From positions 1,364,001-1,428,000 of the forward strand of contig CAWCYZ010000001.1 in the NCBI GenBank assembly GCA_963799925.1: DNA of 64,000 bases. The letters are read 5' to 3'. Made by a program: the position numbers and the translations under genes. The notes under the pieces were generated by a model that was not told the DNA's origin, ran no database searches, and saw only the letters and a list, made by a program, of their open reading frames with translations. Shown here piece by piece: positions 17,113 to 28,505 of the stretch; within the stretch, counting starts at the first letter, position 1, and each line of letters opens with the position of its first letter. The stretch is from DATBQN01 sp963799925 (lineage in GTDB: Bacteria; Acidobacteriota; Thermoanaerobaculia; Multivoradales; UBA5704).

Positions 17113-20100
17113 CCGCCGCGGCCGACGGCGGCGTCCGCCGCGCGCGCGTCGGCATCGGCATCGGCATCGACGTCGGCATCGACGTCAAGATCGAGATCGA
17201 TGCGGACGACGGCCGCGACCGCCTCCGGCAGCGGGTCCGGGAGGCTGGCGAGCCGCGCCTCGTCGGTCACCAGCACCGGCGTCGCGGCGTCGGCGAGGAG
17301 CAAGGCCAGGCGCTCGCGCGGGTAGGCGGGATCGAGCGGCACGTAGGCGCCGCCGGCCTTGAGCACGGCGAGGATGGCGACGACGAACTCCGCCGAGCGC
17401 GGCAGGCAGATCGCCGCCCGCGCCTCCGGGCCGATGCCGGCCCGGCGCAGGCGGGCGGCGAGGCTCTCGGCGGCGCGGTCGAGCTGGCGATAGGTCATCC
17501 GCCGGCCGGCGAGCTCGAGCGCCACGGCCCGCGGCCGCCGGGCGGCCTGCTCGGCGAACAGCTCGGCGACCGTGCTCGCCGACGGATAGGGGGCCGCCGT
17601 GTCGTTCCACTCGCCGAGCAGGTGGTGGCGCTCGGCCGCGGTGAGGAGCGGCAGGTCGGCGAGCCGGCCGTCGGGAACGTCGCCGCAGAGCCCCGCGAGC
17701 AGCGTCAGATAGTGGCCGATCAGCCGCTCGACGGTCGGCGCGTCATAGAGCTCGCGGTCGTACTCGGCGATGCCGGCGAAGCCCTCGCCGAGCCGCTCCG
17801 GGGTGAGGAGGACGGTGAGGTCGAACTTGGCCGTGACGCTCGGCAGGTCGAGCGGCGCGAGCGCCAGCCCGGGTATCGCCAGCGGCACGAGCGGGGCGTT
17901 CTGCAGCGCGAAGGCGACCTGGAAGAGCGGCGTGTGGCTGGGGTTGCGCTCGGGCGCCAGCTCCTCGACCAGGCGGTCGAACGGCAGGTCCTGATGGGCG
18001 TAGGCCTCGAGGCAGGTGCGGCGCACCTGGGCGAGCGCGGCGCCCGCGGAGAGACCGCCGGCGAGGTCGGCGCGCAGGACGAGCGAGTTGACGAAGAAAC
18101 CGATCAGCCCCTCGAGCTCCGAGCGGGTGCGGTTGGCGACCGGCGAGCCGACCGCGAGGTCGGCGGTCCCGGCGGTGCGCGCGAGGAGCGCCTGGAAGCC
18201 CAGGAGGAGGACCATGAACGGCGTCGCCCCGGCGCTCCGGGCGCGCGCCGCGACCGCCGCGGCGAGCGCCGGCGGCAGGCGCAGGGCGCGGCTCGCTCCG
18301 CGCTCGCCCTTGACCGCCGGGCGCGGGCGGTCGGCCGGCAGCTCGAGGACCGGCAGGCCCGCCAGGCGCTCGCGCCAGTACGCGAGCTGGCCGGCGAGCA
18401 CGCCGCCGGCGAGCCAGCGCCGCTGCCAGGCGGCGAAGTCGGCATACTGGACCGGCAGCGGCGCGAGGGGCGAGGGGCGGCCGGCGGCGAACGCCGCGTA
18501 GAGCGCCGTCACCTCGCGCACCAGGACGCCCATCGACCAGCCGTCCGCCACGATGTGATGGATGGCGAGGAGCAGCAGGTGCTCCTCGGCCCCGAGCCGG
18601 ACGAGCGCGGTGCGCAGGAGCGGCCCCGCCGCGAGGTCGAACGGCCGCGCCGCGTCGGCGAGCGCCAGGGCCCGCGCCGCCGCCGCGCCGCCGCCGGCGG
18701 GCAGCGCCGAGAGGTCGGCGAGCGGCAGCGGCCAGGCGAGGCGGTCGGCCGCCGTCTCGGCCGGAGCCAGCGGCGCCAGCGGAGCCATCGGAGCCAGCGG
18801 CGCGATCACCTGGACGCCGCGGCCGCGGACGGAGCGGAAGGTGGTGCGCAGGGCCTCGTGGCGCCGCGCCACCTCGGCGAAGGCCGCGGCGAGGGCCGGC
18901 ACGTCGAGGCGGCCCTCCAGGCGTACGGCGCCGGCAACGTTGTAGAGGGCGCTGCCGGGATCGAGCTGGTCCAGGAACCACAGGCGCTCCTGGGCGAAGG
19001 AGAGCGGCAGCCCCGCGCCGTCGGCGTCGGTGCGGGGCGCCGGCCGGAGCGGCGGCGCGGCCGTCTCGCTCTCACCGCCGGCGATGGCGCCTGCCACCGC
19101 GGCGGCGATCCCCGCCGGGGTGGGGCTCTCGAACAGGCTGGCGAGCGGCAGCGCCACCCCGCAGGCGTCGCGCAGGCGGGCGAGGAGACGAGTGGCGAGG
19201 AGGGAGTGGCCGCCGAGATCGAAGAAGCTCTCGTCGACCCCCACCCGCGGCAGGCCGAGGAGCTCGGCGACGATCCCGGCGGCCATCTCCTCGAGCGGCG
19301 TCCGCGCCTCGCCGCCGGCGGCCGCGCGGAGCTCCGGCTCGGGCAGCGCCCGGCGATCGACCTTGCCGTTGGGGGTGAGAGGCAGCGCCGCGAGGGCGAC
19401 GAAATCGGCGGGGACCATGTGCTCCGGCAGCTTCGCCCGCAGGTGCGCGCGGAGGTCGGCGACCGGCGCCGCGGCCGGGGTGACATAGGCGGCCAACCGC
19501 GTCTCGCCGGCAGGCCCCGGCCGCACCATCACCACCGCCTCGCCGACCGCCGGGTGCGCCGCGAGGACCGCCTCGATCTCCCCCAGCTCGACCCGGAAGC
19601 CGCGCACCTTCACCTGGTGGTCGATGCGGCCGAGGAACTCGAGGCGGCCGTCGGGCAGGTAGCGCACGAGGTCGCCGATGCGGTAGACCCGCGCCCCCGG
19701 CACCGCGCTCCAGGGGTCGGGGACGAACCGCTCGGCGGTGAGCTCGGGCCGCCGCAGGTAGCCACGGGCGAGGCCGACGCCGGCGACCAGCAGCTCGCCG
19801 GCGGCGCCGACCGGCACCGGCGTGAGCCGGCGGTCGACGACGTAGACGCGCAGGTTGCGGATCGGCCGGCCGATCGTCGGCGCGGCGCCCGGCAGGACGC
19901 GGTCGTAGGTGGTGACGACGGTCGCCTCGGCGGGGCCATAGAGGTTGCCGGCGGCGAACGATGCCTCCGGGGCGGGGCCGCGATGGAGGCGGTCGCCGCC
20001 GGTCATCAGCTCGCGCAGGGCGAGCCCGGCGGGCGGCGGCAGGGCCATGGCCGGCTCGGCGACCGGCGTCGGCAGGAAGCCCACGGTGACTCCGCGCGCC

Positions 20101-23100
20101 GCCATCCAGTCCAGCATGCGGTCGGGGAAGGCGAGGAGCTCGGCCGGCGGCACCTGGAGGGCGGCGCCGGCGGCGAGCGTCGACCAGGTCTCGAGGACGA
20201 TGACGTCGAAGCCGAGGCCGCCGGCGAGCGTCGTGCGGTCGGCGGGGCCGAGGCCCTGCTCGGCCCGGTGCCAGGCGACGAGGTTGGCGAGGCTCAGGTG
20301 GCTGATCTCGGCCCCCTTGGGGGTGCCGGTCGAACCGGAGGTGTAGATCACGTAGGCGAGGCTCTCGAGGCCGGGTGGCCGGAAGATTTCCGGCCGCTCA
20401 CCCGGCTGCTCACCCGGCCGCTCGCCGGCCGCCGGCTCGACTTCGCGCTCGAGCTCGAGCGGCTCGCCGCCGGCGTCGACACGGAGGACGGGGAAGCCGC
20501 GGCCGGCGAGCTCGCCGGCGAGGGCAGGGGCCGCCAGGACGAGGACGGCCGCCGAGTCGGCGAGCATGAACGCCACCCGCTCGATCGGCAGGGCGGGGTC
20601 GATCGGCAGGTAGGCGGCGCCGGCCTTCCAGGCCGCCAGCTCGGCGATGGGCACCCCCGGCGAGCGCGCCAGCGCCACCCCGACCACCGATTCCGCACCG
20701 ACGCCGCGCGCCGCGAGGCGGCGCGCCAGGCGGAGCGCGCGGCGGTCGAGCTCGGCGTAGGTCAGGCGGACCTGGCCGTCGTCGACTGCGATCGCCGCGG
20801 GAGCCGCCGCCGCCCGGCGCTCGATCGTGCGCAGGACCGTCTCCGCCGGCAGCGGCGCCGCGGTCGCGTTCCAGACGACGAGGAGCTGCTCGCGCTCGGC
20901 GGCGCAGAGGAACGCCAGCTCCGAGAGCCGCCGCTCGGGATGCTCGGCGAGCGAGCCGAGGAGGGTCGTCAGATGGCCCGCCCAGCGCGCCACCGTCGCC
21001 TCGTCGAAGAGGCCGCGGGCGTATTCGAAGGCGCCGGTGAGGCCGTCCGCCGTCTCCTCGACCTCGCAGGTGAGGTCGAACTTGGCGGCGACCGGCGGCA
21101 GCGTCAGGCGGGAGACGGCGAGCCCGGGCAGCGCGAGCGGCGGCACCGGCGCGTTCTGCAGCGCGAAGACCACCTGCACCAGCGGCACCTGGGAGAGGCT
21201 GCGCGCCGGCGCCAGGTCCTCGACCAGCTTCTCGAACGGCAGCTCCTGATGGGCGAAGGCGGCGAGCGCGGCCTTCTTCACCCGGCTCTCGGCCTCGCGG
21301 AAGCTGGGGTCGCCGGAGAGGTCGACGCGGAGCGCGACCGTGTTGACGAAGAGCCCGATCAGCCCCTCGGTCGCGGCCCGGCCGCGGTTCGCGACCGGCG
21401 TGCCGACGACCATGTCCTCCTGCCCGGAGAGGCGGAGGAGGAGCGCCTCGAAGGCGGCGAGGAGGACGACGAAGGGGGTGGCGCGGTGGCGCCTGGCCAG
21501 CTCGGCCAGCCGGCCGGCGAGGCCGGCGCCGACCGCGAAACGATGCTGGCCGGCGGTGAGGCTCTGCACCGCCGCGCGCGGCCGGTCGGCCGGCAGCTCG
21601 AGGAGGGCGGGGGCGCCCGCGAGATGCGTGCGGAAGTAGCCGAGATCGGCGGCGAGCGGCGAATCCGCCGCGGCGAGCCGCGCCCGCTGCCAGCGGGCGT
21701 AGTCGGCGTACTGGAAGGGGAGAGCCGGGAGCGGCGAGTCGGCATAGAGCCGGCCGCGGAGCGCGGCGTAGAGGGCGGTCAGCTCGCCCACCAGGACGCC
21801 GATCGACCAGCCGTCGGCGGCGGCGTGGTGGAGGGTCGCGAGGAGCAGGTGCTCGCGCTCCGCCGACCGCAGGACGGCGACGCGCAGCAGAGGACCGGCG
21901 GTCAGATCGAAGGGCCGGCGCGCCTCGGCGGCCGCGGCGGCACGCGCCGCCGCATCGCGCCGCTCGGCGGGGAGGGCCGAGAGGTCGACGAGCGCCGGCG
22001 CGAAGCGGCCGGCGGGGAGGACGACCTGAATCGGGCGGCCGTCATGAGGGTTGACCGCGAAGCGGCTGCGCAGCACCTGGTGGCGGCGCACGATCTCGGC
22101 GAAGGCGGCGGCGAGGGCCGGCAGGTCGAGGTCGCCCGCGAGGCGCAGGGCGGCCGGCATGTTGTAGGCCGGGCTCGCCGGCTGGAGCTGGACGAGGAAC
22201 CAGAGCCGCTCCTGGGCGAAGGAGAGCGGCGCCGCCTCGCCGTCGCGGGCGCCGCCCGGCCGCGGCCCCCCCTGCGGGCCACCCGCGGCGAGCCCGGCGC
22301 CACCCAGGCGGACCTCGTCGACGGCGCGGGCGAGCGCCGCGAGGCTCGGCGCCGCGAGGACGCGGGCGAGCGGCAGCTCGACCCCGAAGCGGTCGGCGAT
22401 CCGCGCCGTCACCTTGGCGGCGGCGAGCGAATGGCCGCCGAGGGCGAAGAAGCTGTCATCGGCGCCGATCGGGCGGCGGCCGGGATCGAGCCCCAGCACC
22501 TCCGCCCAGAGGGCGGCGAGCGCCTCCTCGGTCGGCCCCTGAGGCGCCACCGCCGCGCGGCGCTCCCAGGCCGGCGAATCGCCCGCCGGATGGGCGGCCA
22601 ACGCCCGGCGGTCGACCTTGCCGCTGTCGTTCAACGGCAGCTCGGGGAGCACGGCGAGGCCGGCCGGCAGCATCGGCTCCGCCAGGCGCACGCGGAGGAA
22701 CGCCAGGACCGCCGCCGGATCGATGTCGGCTCCCTCGCGCGGCGCCGCGAAGGCGACGAGGACGCGGTCCGCCGCGCCGCCCTCGCGCACGGCGACCGCC
22801 GCCTCGCGCACGCCGGGGCAGGCGGCGAGGGCGGCCTCGATCTCGTCGAGCTCGACGCGGAAGCCGCGCACCTTGACCTGGCGATCGAGGCGGCCGAGGA
22901 ACTCGAGCGGCCCGCCGGGGCCGAGGCGCACCAGGTCGCCGGTCCAATAGAGGCGCTCGCCGGGGCGGCGGGCGAACGGGTTGGGGCGGAAGCGCTCGGC
23001 CGTGAGGTCCGGCCGATGGAGGTAGCCGCGCGCCAGGCCGTCGCCGCCGATCGCGAGCTCGCCCAGGGAACCGATCCCGGCCGGCTGGCCGCGGCGGTCG

Positions 23101-25661
23101 AGGACGTGGACCTCGGTGTTCTCGATCGGCCGGCCGATCGGCACCGGCACGGCCTCAGGCGCCGCCGGATCGAGGGGCGGGAACGACCAACAGGTGGTGA
23201 AGGTGGTGTTCTCGGTCGGGCCGTAGCCGTTGACCAGCCGGACCTGTGGCAGCTCGCGGCGCACCCGCAAGACGGCGGCGGGCGGCAGGGCGTCGCCGCC
23301 GGCGAGCAGGCAGCGCAGCGGCGCCAGGGCGGCCAGGTTCTCCTCGACCATCTGCTGGAAGAGGCCGGCGCTCAGCCAGAGGGTCGTGACGCCATGGCGC
23401 ACCAGCGCCTTGCCGAGCTCGGCGAACGAGGGCGCCGGTCCGGCGAGGATCGCCAGACGCCCGCCGTTCAAGAGCGCACCCCAGATCTCGAAGGTCGAGA
23501 CGTCGAAGGTGACCGCCGTCATGCCGAGGAACACCTCGCCCGGGCCCAGGCGGGTGTAGGTCGCGCCGCGCACCAGGCGCAGCACGCCGCGATGGGCGAC
23601 GGCGACCGCCTTCGGCCGGCCGGTCGAGCCCGAGGTGTACATGAGATAGGCGAGGTTCTCCGGCCCGGCCACGGCGGGCGGCGGCCCCGCCGCGCTCGCG
23701 GCGGACAGCTCCGCCGCCGCGCGCTCGGCGGCCGCGAAGTCGACGGTGCGGAAACCGAGGTCGCGCGCCCAGGCGAGGCGTTCGGCCGCCGCGCTCTCGA
23801 CCAGGAGGAGCGGCTCGCCGACGCCGCGCCCGGCGTCGGCGAGCATCGTCGCCAGCCGCTCGCGCGGCGACGCGGGATCGAGCGGCAGGTAGGCGCCGCC
23901 GGCCTGGAGGACGGCGAGCATCGCCACCACCGTCTCGATCGAGCGGCCCATGGCGAGCGCCACCGGCGTCTCGAGCCCCAGCCCGCCGGCGCGAAGCCAG
24001 GCGGCGAGCCGGCCGGCGCGCGCCGCGAGCTCGGCGTAGGTGAGCGCGACGTCGCCGCAGAGGAGGGCCACCGCCTCCGGGCAGGTCGCCGCCTGCTCGC
24101 AGAAGAGCTGGTGGACGGTCGTCTCGCGCGGGTAGTCGGCGGCCGTCGCGTTCCACTCGAGGACCACCTGCTGGCGCTCGCCCGCGGAGAGGAGCGGCAG
24201 CTCGGAGAGGCGCCGGCCGGGGCGCGCCGCGGCAGCGCTCAGCAGGCTCGTCAGGTGGCCGGCTAGGCGGGCGACAGTCGACCGGTCGTAGAGGTCGCGG
24301 CGGAAGGCGAGCGCGCCGGCGAGCCCGCCGTCGGGGAGCTCTTCGATCTCGAGGACGAGGTCGAGGCCGGCCGCCTCGGGTAGAACCTCGAGGCGCTGCC
24401 AGCGGACCCCGCCGCCCGCTGCCGGCAGCGGCGCGGCGCGGCGGAAGTCGAAGGCGACCTGGACGAGCGGCGCGTAGCCGGCGCCCGCCGCCGGTCGCGA
24501 CGGCGCGAGCTCCTCGACCAGGCGCGCGTAGGGGATGTCCGGGTGCGACCAGGAGGCGAGCACCGTCGAGCGCACGCGCGCCACCGCGGCCCGCATCTCG
24601 GGGTCGCCCCCGAGGTGGGTGCGCAGCGGCAGCACCGTCGCGAAACGGCCGATCAGCCCGTCGACCTCCGGCCCGCCGCGGTTGGCGCCCGGCCCCCCGA
24701 CGACCAGGTCCTCCTGCCCGGTCTCGGCGAGGAGCAGGGCCTTCCAGCCGGCGAGGAGAGTCATCGAGAGCGGCGCCTCGGCGCGCCGCCCGAGCGCCTC
24801 GATCTCGCGGCGGAGCGCCGGCGGCAGGACGAAGGTCATGCGACCGGCGCGCGCGCTCCCCGCCGCCGTCCGCGGGCGGTCGGGCGCCAGCTCGAGGAGG
24901 GGCGGGGCGCCGGCCAGCCGCTCGCGCCAGAAGGCGAGGAGAGTCTCGAGCGGCGCGCCGGCGAGCCGCTCGCGCTGGCGGCGGGCGAGCTCGGGGGCCT
25001 GCACCGGCGGCGCGGCGAGAGGCGACGGGAGCCGCCGGCCGGCGGTGTCATGGAGCGCCGCCAGCTCGGCGACGAGCACGGCGATCGAGCCCAGATCGGC
25101 GGCGAGCGGATGGATGGCGAGAAGCAGGGCGTGCTCGGCCGCGGCGAGACGGACGAGAGCGGCGCGCAGGAGGAGCCCGGCGGCGAGCTCGAAGGGGCGG
25201 CTCGCCGCCGCCGCGGCGAGCCCGCGGAGGGCCGGCTCGCGGCGCGCCGCGGGGAGCGCCGAGAGGTCGATCGCCGGCAGCGGGAGACCCACCGCCGGCG
25301 CCGCCGCCTGCGCCAGCGGCACCGCCGGGGATGCCACGTCCGGCCGCTCCGCCGCCAGCCGCAGGCGGAGGGCCTGGTGGCGGCGGACGATCTCGCTCAG
25401 GGCGTCGGCGAGCGCCGCGGCGCCTGGCGCGCCGAGATCGCCGGCCAGCCGCAGGTCGGCCGCCAGGTGCTGGCCGCCGCGCGGCCCCGCCTGGGCCAGC
25501 ACCCAGACTCGCTCCTGCGCGTAGGAGAGAGGCGCCGCCGCGGCCTCGACCGCCGCCGCGCCGCCGGCGCGCTCGGACTTCTTCTCCTGCAGACGGCGGA
25601 TCAGCAGGTCGAGCTTCTCGCGCGACAGCCCGGAGACCTCCTGGAGCGGTGTCTGACTCAT
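17113..25661 (-). CDS. NRPS segment 1: C1(degenerate)-A1-PCP1-C2-A2-PCP2-C3-A3(N-terminal part)
   Basis: Start ATG 25661 lies inside an 8-bp hairpin. The reading frame stays open to 16881, but from about 17115 it is out of register with A3. C1 has HPLAADL (His184, Pro185) where HHxxxDG is expected, so it is probably not catalytic. A1 shows YTSGSTGRPKA; by-eye pocket residues against GrsA positions read D-V-F-W-L-G-G-T-F, near the classic Val code. PCP1 Ser is 1078 (GGHSL). C2 has intact HHAAADG (1278-1284). A2 has pocket D-V-L-F-M-G-L-V-V and GPAE in place of GPTE; I do not assign it. PCP2 Ser is 2153. C3 has HHIVADG (second His 2369). A3 begins near residue 2600. No epimerisation or methyltransferase domains are visible. 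Pro- and Asp-rich micro-repeats occur in the linkers. Confidence 0.9.
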
Positions 25662-25679
25662 CGCGGGCCACCCCGCGAT
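25660..25679 (-). promoter_or_regulatory. Inverted repeat covering the start codon of the NRPS gene
   Basis: atcgcggg (25660-25667) and cccgcgat (25672-25679) are perfect complements separated by ccac. In the mRNA the A and U of the start codon fall in the stem, and the loop plus the preceding G run (GGGG-UGG) is the only Shine-Dalgarno-like sequence. The hairpin could limit translation initiation. This is inference from the sequence; a DNA-binding site is the alternative. Confidence 0.5.
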
Positions 25680-25957
25680 CCGGCTGTCGTCACGTCGATC
25701 GCTCCCTCTTGGTGGTATCGAACCGGTCTCTTCGACGAGGCGTCGACGAGGCGGCCCGGCCGCCCGGCGTTGGCGGGTGACCCGCGCCGCGCGCTCTTCG
25801 TCGCGGCACGGGCGGCACGAGGCACCGCTCCCGGTGAGCTACGGACGGCCGGGTCATGCTCGCTCCCTGCAATCCTCTGGTGCCTGCGGGCAGGCAAAGG
25901 GGGACGCCCCGCCTACTCGCTAAACAGTTGACGCACAAGGGTTCCCGGTTCGTCCGC
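25662..25957. other. Intergenic region upstream of the NRPS gene, downstream of the permease
   Basis: 296 bases between the ADOP permease stop and the NRPS start, both on the minus strand. Apart from the hairpin at 25660-25679 I see no convincing promoter elements, terminator or small ORF. The short frames across it have atypical, non-homologous translations. Confidence 0.5.
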
Positions 25958-28389
25958 CTACTCGTAGCGCATGGCCATCATGGGATCGATCCGGGTGGCC
26001 CTCCGGGCCGGCACGAAGCTCGCGATCCAGGCCAGGGCGGCGAGCAGCAGCAGGACCTCGGCGAAGGTGAGGACATCGGTCGCGCTGACTCCGTAGAGGA
26101 GGCTCGCGAGCGCCCGCGTGGCGGCGACCGAGGCGGCGAGGCCGACGGCGAGGCCGGTCGCGGTGAGCGCCATCCCCTGCCGGATGACCAGGCGGAGGAC
26201 GTCGGCCGGCCGCGCGCCGAGCGACATGCGGATGCCGATCTCGTGGGTGCGCTGCGCCACCGAATAGGCCATCACTCCATAGACGCCGACGACGGCGAGG
26301 GCGAGGGCGACCAGGGCGAAGATCCCGAAGAGGAGGGCGTTGACCCGCGAGCGCGAGAGCGACTCGGAGAGGACCTCCTCCATGGTGCGGATCTCGGAGA
26401 CCGGCAGGTCGTGGTCGAGGGCGGCGACCGCCGTCCGCACCGAGCGCGAGAGGGCCGCCGGCTCGGCGTCGCCGCGCAGCACCAGGGCCATGAAGACCGA
26501 GGGGAGCTGGGCGTGCGGCACGTAGAGCTGATCGGGCGAGGGCTCGGCCAGCCCCTGCTGGCGGACCGTCCCCACGACGCCGATGACGAGGCGGCCGTCC
26601 TTGGCGTTGGGGAAGGCCTCGCTGTCGATCTTGACTCGCCGGCCGATCGGGTCCTGGTTCGGCCACAGCCGGCGCGCCAGCCCCTCGTCGATCACCGCCA
26701 CCCCGCTCGCGCGCTCGTCGTCGGCGGCGCCGAAAGACCTCCCGCGGCGCAGCGGGATGTCCATCGTCTGGAAGTAGCCGGGGTCGACGATCAGCCGGTT
26801 GACCGTCACCTGGTCGGCGTCGTTGAGCGATCCCGCCTCGTGCGCGGCGACGTTGACGAGCGACTGGACGGAGCCGAGCGGCAGGGAGGAGACCGCGGAG
26901 ACGGCGCGCACCCCGGGGAGGCCGGCGAGGCGCGGCAGCAGCTCGCGGTAGAAACCCCGGCTCTTGGCGGGCGCCGAGTACTTGTTGCGCGGCAGGAGCA
27001 GGCTCGCCGAGAGCAGGCCCTTCGGCCGGAAACCGGGGTCGCTCCCCTGCAGCTTGCGGAAGCTCTTGAGCACCAGGCCGGCGCCCACCAGCACCACCAG
27101 CGCGAGCGCCACCTCGAAGATCACCAGGGCGCTGCGCACCCGGTGGCGGCCGCCGCCGGTGGCCGAGGTCTTCCCCCCTCCTTCAAGGCGCCATGGAAGT
27201 CGGTGCGCGACGCCTGCAGGGCGGGGGCGAAGCCAAAGAGCACGGCGGCGACGGCGCAGACGAGGAGGGTGAAGCCGATCGACCGCGCGTCGAGCGCGGT
27301 CTGCTCGAGCCGCGGGATGTTGTAGGGGTTGCTTGCCACCAGGGTCTTGACGCCCCAGCCGGCGAGGAGGAGCCCGAGGGCGGCGCCGGCGAGCGACAGC
27401 AGCAGCGACTCGAGCAGGAACTGGCGCGCCACCCGGCCGCGCCCGGCCCCCAGGGCGAGGCGGATGGAGACCTCCTTCTCCCGCGCCGTGGCGCGGGCGA
27501 GGAGGAGATTGGCGACATTGGCGCAGGCGATGAGGAGCACCAGGGCTACCGCTCCGAGGAGCACGAGGAGCGCCGGGCGGACGCTCCCCACCAGGTCCTC
27601 GAGGATGGGGACGACGTCGACCTTCCAGCTCGGGTCCGGGTAGTCGCTCGGGTACTGCTGGCGAAAGCGGCGGACGATGCCGTTCATGTCGGCGAGCGCC
27701 TGCTGCCGGCTGACGCCGGGCTTCAGGCGCCCGACGACCGTCAGGCCGCGCGCCTGCCGCGCCCGGAGCAGCTTGGGGTTGATACCGAGCGGCGCGTAGA
27801 CGTCGTAGTCGACGTCGCCGAAGTTGAAGTTGGGCGGCAGCACGCCGACGATCGTCGTCGGGTTGCCGTCGAGGTTGATGGCGCGGCCGACGAGGCCGCG
27901 GTCGGCGCCGAAGCGGCGGCGCCAGAAGCCGTCCGAGAGGATCACCTCGTGCTCGTTGCCGAAGCGGTCCTCCTCGGGGAGGAAGTTGCGGCCGATCTGC
28001 AGGCGGGCGCCGAGCGCCGGCAGGAAGCTCGCCGAGACGCGCGCCCCCACCACCCGCTCCGGCTCCGCCCCTTCGCCGGTCAGGCCGTAGATGTTGCCGA
28101 TCAGGGCGCCGAGCTCCGAGAAGGTCCGGTTCTGCTCGCGGAAGTCGAGGTACTCGGGGGCCGAAGCCGGCAGGTTCAGCCCCTGCTTGGCGCTCTGGTT
28201 CCAGACCATCATCACCCGGTCCGCGTCGCCGTAGGGCAGCGGCCGCAGGAGGACGGTGTCGACGATGGTGAAGATGGCGCTGGTGGCGCCCAGGCCGAGA
28301 GCGAGGCAGAGCACGGCCGCGGCGGTGAACCAGGGCCGCCGTAGGAGCACTGTGGCGGCATGGCGCAGCTCGCGAATCAGGGATTCCAT
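25958..28389 (-). CDS. ADOP-family ABC transporter permease (duplicated FtsX/MacB-type), one apparent frameshift
   Basis: Starts at ATG 28389 (MESLIRELRHAATVLLRRPW) with a first membrane helix. Two MacB periplasmic-core plus FtsX halves follow: the first has ASAPEYLDFREQNRTF, LLIACANVANLLLARA and REKEVSIRLALGAGRGR; the second VALALVVLVGAGLVLKSF, VGVYGVMAYSVAQRTHEIGIRMSLGA, and ends SFVPARRATRIDPMMAMRYE. This is the layout of the acidobacterial duplicated orphan permeases; no ATPase gene is adjacent. The frame breaks in the six-C run 27173-27178 (LKEGG then KTSATGG): adding one base restores a single protein of about 810 residues. Role: probably export or mechanotransmission of an unknown substrate. 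It lies just upstream of the NRPS gene on the same strand, so it might serve its product, but such permeases are abundant in these genomes. Confidence 0.88.
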
Positions 28390-28505
28390 GATGTTTCCGT
28401 GTCCTCCGCCGGGGATACCGGGACGCGGCTGGCCGGCCGGCGGCCGGGGGCGGCCCCGTCAACCTAGGTGCACATCGGCGCGGCAGGCGCGCCCGTGCTC
28501 GCTTC

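Larger units (their letters stand above)
6502..25661 (-). other. Hybrid NRPS-PKS assembly-line gene (whole locus, interrupted by three apparent frameshifts)
   Basis: Conceptual repair of three single-base shifts (near 17115, 15745 and 12990) gives one open frame of about 6390 codons, starting at ATG 25661 and ending with tga at 6502-6504. Module order: C1*-A1-PCP1, C2-A2-PCP2, C3-A3-PCP3, C4-A4-PCP4, then KS-AT-KR-DH-ACP. Domain boundaries agree on both sides of each shift (mid A3, PCP3/C4 linker, mid A4), so these are not gene borders. Predicted chain: four amino-acid units extended by one reduced and dehydrated malonate, handed to the next PKS gene. The first frame shift changes the frame by -1, the second by -1, the third by +1. 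The four reading-frame segments are listed separately below. Confidence 0.85.

Noticed and set aside
6476..17188. A 3570-residue minus-strand open frame through the NRPS-PKS gene
   Set aside because: Only the part between about 12990 and 15749 matches NRPS homology; the remainder is an off-frame reading with stop-poor GC sequence.
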